From: Paralichthys olivaceus
Lineage: Eukaryota; Chordata; Actinopteri; Pleuronectiformes; Paralichthyidae
Direction of reading: 5' to 3'
NCBI RefSeq assembly: GCF_024713975.1
Contig: NC_091103.1
Location: forward strand, 1,420,001 to 1,484,000
DNA length: 64,000 nucleotides
The notes beneath the pieces are model-generated. The model was not told where the DNA came from. It searched no databases and worked only from the letters and a program-made list of their open reading frames with translations. This document shows, in pieces, positions 1-12,757 of the stretch. Made by a program: the position numbers and the translations under genes. Within the stretch, counting starts at the first letter, position 1; every line of letters begins with the position of its first letter.

Positions 1-335
1 AGCTTTTCAGGAAGAATGTCAACTCAAATCCTTGAACGCACGAAGAGACAGAGTATTTTAATAAGTGTTTTAATATAACTTACAATATTGAACCTTTGAG
101 CAGTAAATCAAACCCACACTTTTAATTGTACTGTTTTCAACATCGCTTTCAATTCTGAGTAAAATGAAATGTTCTGATTTTAACTTCCCACAAATGAAAA
201 TGCTATAGTTTATATATATATATTATATTCTGTCAAAGTAAAGTTTGACCAATCGTGACACAGAACATAAGACTACAATGAAGTAATCCATGACTGTAGT
301 CCAGTATCAAGACACACGTGTCTTTATTGTCCTCC

Positions 336-484
336 CTTCAGTGATGATACGATGACGAGACAGATCAGGACTCAGTCTGGTTCTGGTTGGAACTGGTTCA
401 GGTCCACGTTCTGTGGTTCTGCCTCAGTTCCTCAGAGCAGCGAGTCTTCCTCGTGAAGACACAGAGGCATTTGTCTGAGAAGGG
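336..484 (+). ncRNA. snord15: C/D-box snoRNA SNORD15 (U15), copy 1
   Basis: Intronic C/D snoRNA in rps3, 5' of the exon at 601. A C box (GTGATGA at 341-347) and a terminal D box (CTGA at 475-478) are flanked by a short CTTC/GAAGG terminal stem. The 3' end (GAGGCATTTGTCTGAGAAGG) and the 5' GATGACGAG block match vertebrate U15, which directs 2'-O-methylation of 28S rRNA and is hosted by RPS3 in mammals. Ends are approximate. Confidence 0.9.
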
Positions 485-600
485 TCAAAGCTCCACGAGT
501 ATTTTAACACTTCTAGTAATATTCTTTCTGGAGTGTAGGAGCCATTTAACGTCTTCATCCACAGTGTTGATGGTGTTTGACTGTGTCCCCCTCTCCGTAG

Positions 601-2171
<1,571 letters not shown>

Positions 2172-2327
2172 GAGGGTGAGAGACAGCAGCAGCGGTGCTA
2201 CAGTAACTCAGTGATGGAGGCCGTGCTGGTCAGGTGACAGGTCGTGGATCGTTTGCTCTCTAAATTTGAGGATGTGCGAATAGTTACAGTGCAACAGCAT
2301 TAAATCAAATCAGGTTCCAGTCTGATC

Positions 2328-2476
2328 CCTTCGGTGATGAGACGATGACGAGTCGGAACAGAACTCAGTCTGCTTCTGAGGTAACTGGTTCAGAGCCACG
2401 TTCTGTGGTTCTGCTCCAGTTCCTCTGAGCAGCGAGTTCTTTTGGTTGAAGACATCGAGGCATTTGTCTGAGAAGG
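2328..2476 (+). ncRNA. snord15: C/D-box snoRNA SNORD15 (U15), copy 3
   Basis: Third U15 copy, in the last rps3 intron, which lies after the stop codon and before the non-coding terminal exon. The C box GTGATGA is at 2334-2340, followed by GACGATGACGAGTCGG. The D-box end ATTTGTCTGAGAAGG closes at 2476. The terminal stem CCTTC/GAAGG is preserved, so it is probably processed from the same host pre-mRNA. Confidence 0.9.
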
Positions 2477-2679
2477 ATCAAAGTTTTAGCAGCTTCTGAA
2501 AGTCTATATTTTTATAATCTGTCAAGAAACAAATATAGTTTTCTGCTTCCGGAGGATCTGATTGACCGGAGTATTTGAAGCTAGTTATTAATTGAGTGTT
2601 TGTGTTTTTTTACAGGTTTTCTACCAGATGGAAACAAGACCCGGTGATTTTTGTGTACAAAAACAATAAAATCTGGAAA

Positions 2680-4197
2680 ATACACGTCTGCACGTTGTGG
2701 TCACTTTGTTACTGTGTTAAATAAATGTTGAGTTTCTGAATCAAAGACGGTTTGTTAGTTACTCAACTTAAGAAATGTTTAACTGAACTTTGTCTCATCT
2801 GTCTCTTACTGTTAAACAGGAAATTAATGTTTGCAGAATTAAAACCAGCAGCAGTTCTGGCAAAACATCTGCTTTCTTATTTTCTGCTGATGAATTGATT
2901 CTAAATGTTAATGATTGAAAACTTCAGGCTCATCATCTGATCTGCTCCTGTACAAACTGAGCTCATTTACATTGTGTTCAACTTGCAAAACAGTGTTTCA
3001 ACTCCTTTTCTGACTTCGTGATCTGATCCCAGATCAGTTTTCAGAACATGACTGAAGTCACGTGATCCTTAATCTGAGGACAGATGTCTCACTCTGCTGC
3101 TGTTTCTGGTGACAGATTCCTTCACCACGTACAGAAAGAAAAGTTAGAGAAGAATCAATATTTTATGATAAAGATGCTGAACTATGAAGAATGTCTTCTT
3201 GGTGAATCATAGTGTGAAACACCCTGTTTCATTTATAGGTTAAAAAGTTTATGATAAAATATCTAAATCATAACTGTGATATAACTCAATGTTTATAGAA
3301 GAAATAATATGATTGATTGTGTTAAATGTATTTTCAGCAGCAAACATTTGTAAATTTCCTTTAACACAGAAGCAAATTCTGTTCATGAGCGAAAACGCAG
3401 ACCTTGTACCTGAACTCATTTCATTAGATCTGGATTTGGAACGAGCTGGATGTTTATATGTTTGAATGTAATTGGTGTTTAGGATTATATTATTTTACTT
3501 AAATTAGTTTGAAGCGTATATACTTGTACAAATAAAGAGGTGTTGCCATGGATACAGTGGATTACACAGTGAGCTGCACTTGGTCATTTAACCTGTATTT
3601 GTTTTATTTCAGACGATTAATTCAGCCCAGTTAACCATTAACATTTTCTTTTTCCTGAGAACCATTGAATCTGTCCGCTACCATCAGTGAACAATAACAG
3701 AACTGAAGCGATTCTGAAAACCTGCGAATTCTGGAGGAAGTTCTGAAGACTCTGATTCCTAATGTACATCATCCTGTAATCAGCAGGTTGATTTTCACAG
3801 AGTAGAAATGTGTAGACTTGAGTCCCAGTAGTCTGATGACGTGATATTGTTCTGTACTTAAAGGCTGCGTGTGATGTCATGAACCAGAACATCAGTGTTC
3901 AACACAAACGACAACAACAAGCATTTCACCTTAATTATAATAACTTGTGAGTTTATATAGAACCTTTCTAAAGACACTGTGACGCTTCACATCTGTCAGA
4001 GGGGGCGAACCAGGACGTGAACAGTCCAGTTCGAAGTGAATCATTCGTTGTCAACACACGCAGACGGAACAATGGCCAAGAAAGCGGCTGAGACATTTCA
4101 CAACCGAGTGACTCATCCTGTCATCACCAAAACATCAGGTCCGGGTTAGACCACGCCCCCTCGCTGCTACCTGTTGAGCTGTGTGAAAGCTCCCAGC
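2680..4197. other. Intergenic stretch between rps3 and kctd14
   Basis: AT-rich unique-looking sequence. No open frame with a recognisable protein, no RNA gene and no obvious transposon. A 24-codon frame at about 4074 (MAKKAAETF...) precedes the proposed first exon of kctd14 and is most simply 5' flank or leader. Confidence 0.4.
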
Positions 4198-5552
4198 ATG
4201 CACCTGGACCGAGCGGTGGACAAGATGAGTCTGCCGGAGCTGAAGTCTCCTGGAAAACAATCTGCTCCTGCGAACACAGTAAGAGCTGCACATCTGTCAC
4301 AGCAGGATCAGAGCTGCACATCTGCAGCTGCACATCTGCAGCCTCCGTCAGAGGAGCGGGGAGAATGAAGCCTCCACCTGTTCCACCTGTGAACAGGTGA
4401 ATGGCAGCATCGAACGCTCACCTGCAGCTCCTGTGGTTCGCTCTTGACTCCGATGTGACAGATCCCAGTTTGTTCAGGGCGTTTTTTTTTTCAAACAGAG
4501 GAAACTCCTGAGATCAGATTCTAGTTGTTTTTCTCTGGAAGGTGAAGTTGAATGAATGTTAGTGACAGAGTGAGAGGAAGGTGTATGGGAACATCTGGTT
4601 TAGCCTTTAACACTGTATATTATATATAACATAGATATATATGATGATTCATACACTCTATGTGGGAAAGTAAAATGTAGATATTAAAGTGTTGATGATA
4701 ATAATCCTAATGTGAGCGTGGCCTTGTTTTGATGTCACCAGATCAGTTATTGCTTTTGATTCTGATATTGTGGAGAATCTAAGAGCTGCTGCTGCTGGAA
4801 CTGGGTGTTTCTGTCACAGCTCAGACGCACGAGTTCTTATCAGCCTGAGCTAATCAACGTGGAGGCGACTGCAGCTGCCGCCCACATGACATCACTGTCA
4901 TGTCATGGACGCCGTCAGCCGTGTCACGGCAGTCACACTGAACGCACTGAGAATTAATACAGTCATTTAGTTTGACGTGCATGTTTCATCACGTTGGTTT
5001 TGGACACAGATGTTTGTGTGACAGATGTTTGTGTGCCAGATGTTTGTGTGCCAGATGTGTGTGTGCCAGATGTTTGTGTGACAGATGTTTGTGTGCCAGA
5101 TGTGTGTGTGCCAGATGTTTGTGTGCCAGATGTGTGTGTGCCAGATGTTTGTGTGACAGATGTTTGTGTGCCAGATGTGTGTGTGCCAGATGTTTGTGTG
5201 ACAGATGTTTGTGTGCCAGATGTTTGTGTGACAGTGTGATTGAGTTGACGGTGGTGTCCCCTCAGCTCTCCCCTGTTGTGCAGCTGAACGTGGGCGGTCA
5301 GCTGTTCAGCACCTCTCTGAGCACGCTGAGGAAACACCCCGGCTCCAGACTGGCCGAGATGTTCAGCGGACAACCCAAACTACGCACGGACGCGCAGGGA
5401 CGCTTCTTCATCGACCGGGACGGCTCTCACTTTGGAGCTGTGCTGGAGTTCCTGCGGTCAGAGCGGCTGCCCACCGAGCACATCCAGGAGGTTCGAGTCC
5501 GGTGGTTCATTTAGAGAATTCATCAGTGAAATGTGTTGTTGGAAGGTTCCAG

Positions 5553-5607
<55 letters not shown>

Positions 5608-6171
5608 GTTCACAGGGAGGCAGTGCACTACAGCATCAAACCACTCATCAAGCTGCTGGAGGAAACTCCCCAGATGTTTGGAGAGCAGGTGGGACGACAG
5701 CAGTTCCTCTCCAGAGTCCCACACTACAGAGAAAACATCGAGGTGACTTGTGACTCCGCTGAGTCTCCAGCTCTGCTGCTCGAAAACTGATGTTCAGTTC
5801 CGTTCAGTTTTGTGGGAATCCTGAACTGTCTGATATCGATTTCCACATTTTTCTTCCAGGTGCTGATACGAATCGCCAGAGCCGAGGCCATCGCCGCTCG
5901 CTGCTCCACCATCATGATCTGCGTGCTGAGGACGGAGGAGGACCTGGGCTGCTATGAAGAGGCCATCAACAGCCTGGAGGCGGATAAGGAGTCGGTGGTG
6001 ACGTTCGGGCCCTGGAAGGCGACTCTCTCCGTTAAAGACTTGCTGGACTGTGTAAAGATGGACATCAGCAGTCAGGGCTACAAGGTGAGCATCCAGCCTC
6101 ACGTCATGGAGAAGAGCTTCCTGTCCAAGAGCTACGACTACTTCTACAAACTCGTCTTCACCTGGTGGTGA
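4198..6171 (+). CDS. kctd14: BTB/T1-domain protein KCTD14
   Basis: Potassium-channel tetramerisation-domain family protein; relatives act as cullin-3 adaptors or scaffolds, and this member is poorly characterised. Four coding exons join in phase 0: 4198-4278, 5266-5490, 5608-5742 and 5860-6171, giving 250 residues (human KCTD14 is about 255). The BTB/T1 fold starts at VVQLNVGGQLFSTSLSTLRK (about residues 30-50) and continues through GRFFIDRDGSHFGAVLEFLR. The second half carries GEQVGRQQFLSRVPHY, RIARAEAIAAR and FGPWKA, and ends FTWW like the human protein. The first exon is inferred from a GTAAGA donor at 4279 and phase match; an in-frame second ATG at 4225 (MSLPELKSP) is an alternative start. 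Intron 1 contains a 15-bp minisatellite and intron 2 a GT microsatellite. The exon-2 donor (GTTCGA) is weak. Confidence 0.88.
5007..5235. repeat. 15-bp minisatellite in kctd14 intron 1
   Basis: About 15 tandem copies of a 15-bp unit (GTTTGTGTGCCAGAT and variants with GTGTGTGTG or ACAGAT). The unit length is divisible by three and stop-free, so the array is open in all three + frames and runs in frame into kctd14 exon 2. The array ends about 30 bases before the exon-2 acceptor (AG at 5264-5265). Confidence 0.9.
5554..5605. repeat. (GT)n microsatellite
   Basis: About 26 GT dinucleotides in kctd14 intron 2, running straight into the exon-3 acceptor (GTGTGCAG at 5600-5607), so the repeat supplies the polypyrimidine-poor acceptor context. 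Confidence 0.95.
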
Positions 6172-8108
6172 CGAGTGAAGTGAAGCGGAGGACCCCGATC
6201 ATTACGATGCAATAGATTCAATCATACGCCATTAAAGTCAAGAAAAATAATATTGTGAAGTTGATTTGTACATTATCCAATAGGTGAAAATTCAACAGCC
6301 AGTTTTGCAAATAAATGAATGAATACACAAATTGACAACAGAATAGGAAAGTATATAAATAGAGGAATTAATACAAAGGTAGAAAATAAAATAGGAATAT
6401 CAATGTAGGTCACATATTATAAATGAATTAATGTCCACATTTATTTTTAGTGCATATAAATATCTAATGTCAATTCAATGTATTCATCTCTTAATGAATC
6501 TTCTATTTCTTTATTTTTGACAGTTTCAATCCTCCGTTCTGTGTCAGAGAAAAACAGCCAATGAATTAATACATTTTCTTAAAAAACCCTGTTTCCAAGT
6601 TTCCACAGTATTTTAGATGAATTAGTTTGTTCGGTCAAAGTAAAAGGAGTTGATTCTGTTCACTCACCAGTTTAAACACCAGGGGTCAGTACAGAGGCTC
6701 CGTGTTGAAGTGAAGACCTTTATCTAATAAAACATTCTGGTGCTCATGTATGTAACGATAGTTTCTTATCCTGTGTTCTGTTGGTGAAGTCGTGTTTTAC
6801 TGCTGCTAAACGTTAATAAACTGTAAAACTGTAAACTTACTGTTTCATCTTTTATGTTTTTGATCTGCTGCAGGAGAAAAGACACTCACTTGACCGTGTG
6901 GAGGATTTTACCTGACAAATACTTTTATCCATCTTTGAAATATCTTTAAAGACGTTTGTTAGATTTGATGGTTAAAGGAAATTCAGTTAGTACGAAGTAT
7001 CTTGTACTCAACAGTGAGTTGACCCAAATGTAAAGACACAATAAATACTTTAAAACCTCAAAGCTGAAGGTGAGTGTCAGAGCAACGAGTCCTCACCACA
7101 GAGCAGGGCAGGTTTTATGACAGCTCCGTGCCCGACCACTTCCTTTGTGAAAAAAACAACCTCAAGTGAGCGTTTCACATAAGAAACCCAGGTGCTCACG
7201 ATCGAGAGCCATGAAGTAAAGATAATAATGACCTAAGTTATAGAGGGTCGTTCAAACAGCTGTTTCAAAGAGGAGGAATTACAAGAAAACCAAAGAAGCT
7301 AAATAATACAATGTCATTTAAAATCAACGACAGCAGATAGATAATAATAATAATAATACCTCATTTAAACTCACACAGCTTCCTCTCCTCCAAATGACTC
7401 CTCTCTCTCTTTCATCCATCCATCACTCCACCTCTTCCGTCGCTCGCTGCTCTCCTGATTTGTCTGTTGTCGTATTGGCAGTGATACTTCCTCTGTATGG
7501 ATCCTGCTGTCGGTGGTGCGGTACGTTGGCAGCATTGATCTTCTCTCCAGAACCTTCCTACACGTCTCTTTGTGGAGGACGTAACGTTGCCTCATGTCGC
7601 GTGGTCGTGGATGGATCACTTCTCAGATGTGAGATGAAAGATTTAACAGCCGAGAATCAACGACCAATGGTCCAAATGTTAGAAACGTCTTGTATTTGAT
7701 TTTTAAATGTCATTGTTTTATTTTGCTGCTTGTCTTTTTTTCTTGTGGTTATTTATCCTCTTTTTGAAACAAATTGTAACGACAATAAACTTATTATAAT
7801 TACAACATATGTCTTTGGCTGCGTGTGACCGACCAACATGGAAGTGGAGGCACTGCGATGATCTAACACGGAGTCTGTGATCAGAGCCAGAACTTTAGTG
7901 TCCTCTGAGTATTTCAGGTGGTTGTTGTGGATGAGGGGCAACACTTCAGATCTTCAAAACACAACTGTCTTTTATTTCTTCATCTTCCTTCACAGTAGTT
8001 TTACAGACGTGTGTAAATGACTAAAATGAACTCAGCTCTGTGTCTTTGAACATATCTGAAGTCAGGACTGTGTTTTGAACTGTAAACAAAAACAAAACTC
8101 AGGCGAAG
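6172..8108. other. kctd14 3' region and intergenic stretch
   Basis: AT-rich. Possible polyadenylation signals for kctd14 occur near 6310 (AATAAA) and 6814. A short TAA-rich tract lies at 7339-7357. An open frame at 7394-7699 has no recognisable domain or splice support. Nothing else identified. Confidence 0.4.
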
Positions 8109-8735
8109 ATGGAGCCGGAAGCTCAGAATGCAGCTCTGAAGGAGCAGGCTGCAAAGCAGGCAGCAGGACTCTCTGCTCTAACTGCAGGAGTCATTGATCT
8201 CGTAAACAGGATAGGTCAGCTGACTGCAGAGAATACAGTTCTGACTGAAGACAATGCTGCTCTGAAGGAGCAGGCTGCAAGAAACACTGCTCTCGCTTCA
8301 AGAAACTTTGCTCTGGCTGCAGAAAACAAGGATCTGAAGCCGCAGCTGGATGCGACCAATGCTGCTCAGGCTGAAGACAATGCAGCTCTGAAGGAGCAGG
8401 CTGCAGCAAACGCTGCTCTGGGGAAGCAGACAGACTCCACTGCCTCACAGCTGTGTCAGGCCAGTGATGACTTCGGTCGACATGAAGAAGTCTGTGGACT
8501 CAGCACATAGAGCTCATAGATCTGAAGAGGGTGATAGAAGTGAAGGAGGAAGAAAACGTCTCCCTGAGGGCTGATCTTCAGCTCCAGCACCAGGAGAACC
8601 AGAGAGGGGGAAACGACTGGGAGGGGAAATATGAAGCTCTGCAGAGTAGAGTCCAGCTGACGGGGATCTGATCCGGATCTGGGAGAAAGATGGAGAAGTG
8701 GTACTCGTGCATCAGCAGGACATGTTACACGCTTC
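8109..8735 (+). pseudogene. Degenerate coiled-coil protein gene
   Basis: Not assigned to a family. The first frame (8109-8510, starting MEPEAQNAALKEQAAKQAAG) is a low-complexity helical protein with three copies of an AALKEQAA block at roughly residues 8, 57 and 94, typical of a coiled coil. After that frame stops, coiled-coil coding continues in a second frame from about 8482 (LWTQHIELIDLKRVIEVKEE) to about 8670. A third frame then reads LIRIWEKDGEVVLVHQQDML and ends at a plausible donor (TCAG then GTATGT) near 8735. Two frame changes in 650 bases suggest an inactivated gene. Alternatives are sequencing indels, or an intact multi-exon gene with tiny introns I cannot place. Confidence 0.45.
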
Positions 8736-8739
8736 AGGT

Positions 8740-10016
8740 ATGTTACATCACAACATTACAGATTTGAGTTGTATGGATTGTAGATTTGTCTCATGTTTAG
8801 ACTTTGAAGAAGAAAATAATGAGTTCAGTTCTCAAACTTTTTACACCACGTACCTCCGAAGACATTAGGTTCTCCGAGCACCACTGTGATGACCGACATT
8901 AAAATACAGCGACGAAGGCCTAACCTGTCCAGCTGCAGACAGATCCTGCAGGAGGAAGGTTTGTTCCTAATGAGAAAATGATTTATGATGAGTTCATCTG
9001 TATGTCAGCGCTCTTAAGTAAGAGGAAGAGAACAAGACAGCAGAAATTCCATTACAATTTATTTATCGCATGTTTACTGTTGGCGGCCACTTCACTCTCA
9101 TCCTCATTTGGTCCTTCCTTCAGAATATTTCACATTTGGAGCCACGACTGTCGTGTTTTTGAACACTAGTGTCAATTTTATAAAAATGATATGATAATAT
9201 TTCTGAGATTCTTCCGTGTACCACTGGAGAAACGACGTCACTCTCACACCTCCGACCACAGCTGAACAACTACATGGTTTCATCTTTGTTTACCATGAAA
9301 ATGGCAGTTTACTTCCTCTGACGCAGGTTCTGTGTATTCAGACAGAATCCTGTGTTAACCATGACATCACGACGTAGAGTTCACACCTCCAACTGTCTTA
9401 TGAAACCACAATTCAATTCACTTGAGCCTGATTTCTATTTGGATCTGCACCAAATCACACACACACGCATAAATATCAGTCGTCTAAACACGTCTGATTG
9501 GTTCTTCAGAGGTTTTCTCTCAACAAATATGTTTCAAAATGACCGATCTCGCTTATTCTGGATCCACAACAAACTTTAAGGAGCTCCTCCAAAACAAATG
9601 GTCAGAAACCAAAACTTCTGGTGAGAAAAATATCATGTCAGTTTCTCTCAGGGTGCTGCGTCTGTGATTTAATGGCCATTGATGCTTCAGTCAGTAAACG
9701 CAGCATATCACTGATCACCTGCACTAATTGTCCTTTCAGCCACATCTCATTATCATCTTCGTCTTCATCATCATCATAACATGTGGGTGAAAGCTCTGGA
9801 GTAAGTGGAAATCATTTGATGCTGTTCATGAATCGGACCTCAGATGAAATATGTTCACTCTCTAAGGAGCCACACACACACTGAACGCTGTTTTCTAGCA
9901 GGAGGCGAATGCTTCACAGAATCAGGTCAGTCCACTGTCACACAGGAAGTGAGTCTCGATGAGGGAGCGGCAGCAGCACGGAGACAAACGGAGTCGCTGT
10001 CAACGAGAAAACAACC
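8740..10016. other. Intergenic stretch before the Ig gene
   Basis: No supported gene. Short open frames at 8978-9169 and 9352-9579 have no recognisable content. A short TCATCATCATCAT tract lies near 9765. Confidence 0.35.
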
Positions 10017-11911
10017 ATGATGAGAGTCCTGCTGATGATCACCAGTCTGCTTCTGACAGGTATTTGCAACAAGTACTTCAATTTGCAGAGTAAAAGTACA
10101 GCTGCGACTGCTGGAGGTTTTAACTGTACACAGGTTTGGTTCCAAACTTAACGATCTGCTCACAAAGGTCCAAAGAAATCGGAGGGGTCGTTAGATGATT
10201 GATGGGAGAGGGAAAGAGAACGTTTAGTGACTTCCATTACAGAAGTCACTTTACACACAAACACAAAGAGCAAGACTCAACACAAATATTCAAATGTATT
10301 TTTTTAAAAGCTTTAAACAGATGAGTCTTAGTTGTTTTTTTAAAAATGTCACCGAGTTGATAGAACGTTGGTCGAATGGAATAAATTCCAAAGAGCAACA
10401 AAACTTTGATGCACAGTTTACTTTGGTCTTTAACCTGCGGAGAGGAACAACGAACAGTCCCTGATGTGAGGAGCTCAGGTTCCCGCCGGTCTGATGTGCA
10501 GCAGTTGTTTAATGTGAGCAGGGGCCCGGTCGTGTGAAGCTTGATATCTAATCACCACGACCGTGAATCTGATGAAGTGTAAAGACAGGAGGACATTTAC
10601 TGAAAATGAATTTCTGGTCAAACTACGTTGATTTAAAATATAGCACCTTTCTCAGACCACAGTCACAATGTGTTTCTCGTTAATAAAATCACGATACATG
10701 GGTCAAATTCAATGGGTTTTCAGTTTTTCTTTCAAAAACAAACTTTGACAGATACTGCAGAACATGAAGTGAAAGGATAACCTTTAGTTGGGTGCGACGG
10801 GCAGTGAGCACTGATCAGAGCCCGGCCACAATTATTTGGTGGCAGCGTTCTGGATCCACAAGATTTACTGAGGCAGGTGAACAGGGAAATGCAGCCATCG
10901 GAACTGTTGACAGATGTTCTTGTGTTTCCAGGCGTGTGGTGCAGCGAAGATTCAGTATTTGTGTACAGCAGAGTTGGAGGTGACGCCCTCCTGCCTTGCA
11001 GCAACCCGGTTCCCTCAAACTGCTCCCTCATCTCCTGGACCTTATACGAGGGCTCTCAGGTGACCTACACCCACGAGGTCATCAAGGGCCAGGTGAACAA
11101 CAACTCCGACAAGAGCGGCCGCTTGTCCATCACAGCCAACTGCTCTCTGCACTTCCATGACCTCAGGGTTGATGACGTCGGCTCGTACATCTGCTTCGAG
11201 GGTGCAAAACCCATCAGCAACGTTTACCTCTCTCTCCTCACTATCTCTGCACTTTCCAGTATCGCAGACCTGCAGCCTGGAGGAAGCCTCATCCTGAGCT
11301 GCATCCTGTTTTCTTTCTATGATACTGGGACCTGTCAGCCGTACTCCAACGACTTCAGCCTCAGCTGGGTGACTGCGGACGGTGCTGTGCTGCCCAGAGA
11401 GAGCAGGTCGTCGAGCTTCTCTCACGTATATTTGTTAATATAGACACTTTCACATTTGAACTGTGGTTTGGAGCGTCCACCTTCATTTGTTTTTCATAGT
11501 ATTCAATAGTTCTGTGGTGCAGAGGGATGATTTGACTGTCAGCTGTGTTTCTCTGATGATCTCCGCAGGTACGAGCTGATCAGCCGCACACGTTGCAACA
11601 GCACTCTGGTCACAAAACTCTTGGTGGAAGACAACCACAGGAAGTGGCGATGTCAGCTAAACGCCACACGAAACAGCAGGGCGGTGTTTCAGGATTTCAC
11701 GTCCAGCTTCCTGTTCCAAAATCCGTCCACAGACCAAGAAGTGCCTCCGTCATCGCTCACGGTTTGTTCAGAGCGGCAGCACGTCAGCCACATTGTGCTC
11801 TGTGTGGCTCTGCCGCTCATGGTGATCACAGTGGGATTCTTCACGTGGAGAGGAGGCCGTCACAGAACCAAAACATCTGCAGCTGAAATCCAGATGCAGC
11901 AAATAAGCTGA
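10017..11911 (+). CDS. Two-Ig-domain type I membrane protein, unassigned
   Basis: Likely cell-surface immune-type receptor or ligand; no orthologue recognised. Three exons join with matching phases: 10017-10059 (signal peptide, MMRVLLMITSLLLT), 10932-11406 and 11569-11911, giving 286 residues. The first Ig domain has the early Cys (DALLPCSNP), the core Trp (LISWTLYEG) and the late motif DVGSYICFEG. The second has LILSCILFS, FSLSWVTADG and the late Cys in KWRCQLNA. A transmembrane helix follows (HIVLCVALPLMVITVGFF), then a short basic tail (RGGRHRTKTSAA) without an evident ITIM or ITAM. Several NxS/T sites suggest glycosylation. The donor of exon 2 (GTCGTC) is non-optimal; the junction is chosen because phase and Ig fold both continue. 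Candidate polyadenylation signals lie near 12249, 12312 and 12487. Confidence 0.75.
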
Positions 11912-12757
11912 CTGCTGACCACTGTACCACATGGTTTATTTTATCAGGCATTTCACACAGAAACTGAACCAGACAGAGAAACAAAATAGAAAGAGAGGAA
12001 GTAGTTTGATGTAAAGAATCAGATTTCATTAGTTCAGTTAATTGTTGGCTGTTGTTGGCATCAAACAGCTTCACCGCTTTCTTCTTGAATTTATCAAAAC
12101 TAGAAATATGTCTTGTAATTGTGTCAAATTTTACTGTAGAATTGAGAGTGTTTGTACAATAGATGCAGATTGCAGGATCAATTAACCATGTGAGTTGAAA
12201 TCAGTACAAATAAATGTAATTTAAAGAACTGCTTCATTTTTCTTTTTGTAATAAATTGACCTTTTTTCAATCATGATTATAAAATGTCAACATATCATCT
12301 GACTGATCCTAAATAAAGTACAACTGAATCACACACATTTCAAAAACAGGTGTTCAACACAAACTGTGTCAGGCTGTTCTCATATCAGCTGTATTTATAT
12401 CTCCACGTGTCCTTTGTGTGACCCTGGAGCTTCACATTAGTTTCGTTATTGATTTAGTTTTATTCTCTGCAGCTCAGAGACATTTTAAATAAAGTTGCGT
12501 GACTTTGAATCAAGCTCTCTGGTTTGTCGATCGGCTGTCGGTGGTTCGATCCCGGTGGTTCAGTCGGTTCGAGTGGAGACGAAGAGAAGATCTTTAAGAT
12601 CTTTAAGAAACAGATGAATAAATAACCGGAGCCGTTCAGGAGCAGCGGGATTTACAAACCGCGGGTCAGCCTCGCTACGGGAGCCGACTGGGACAGTTTG
12701 ATGTCGCCGCTCGAGACGAGCTAAGCTAAGCTAAGCTAACCACCTCCACTCCGGATC
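11912..12757. other. Ig-gene 3' region and ints4 5' flank
   Basis: AT-rich 3' flank with several AATAAA motifs up to about 12491. It then becomes GC-richer leading to the ints4 start, with a short CTAAG tandem at 12720-12738. A GGTTCGATCCC string near 12545 resembles a Pol III B box but has no complete tRNA or SINE around it. Confidence 0.4.

Noticed and set aside
4963-5373. 136-codon minus-strand frame with SGTQTSVTQT repeats
   Set aside because: Antisense of the 15-bp minisatellite and of kctd14 exon 2.
7394-7699. 101-codon + frame
   Set aside because: No recognisable domain, codon pattern or splice context.
12500-12575. Possible tRNA gene (GGTTCGATCCC B-box-like string)
   Set aside because: No cloverleaf with A box and acceptor stem could be formed; at best a SINE-head remnant.
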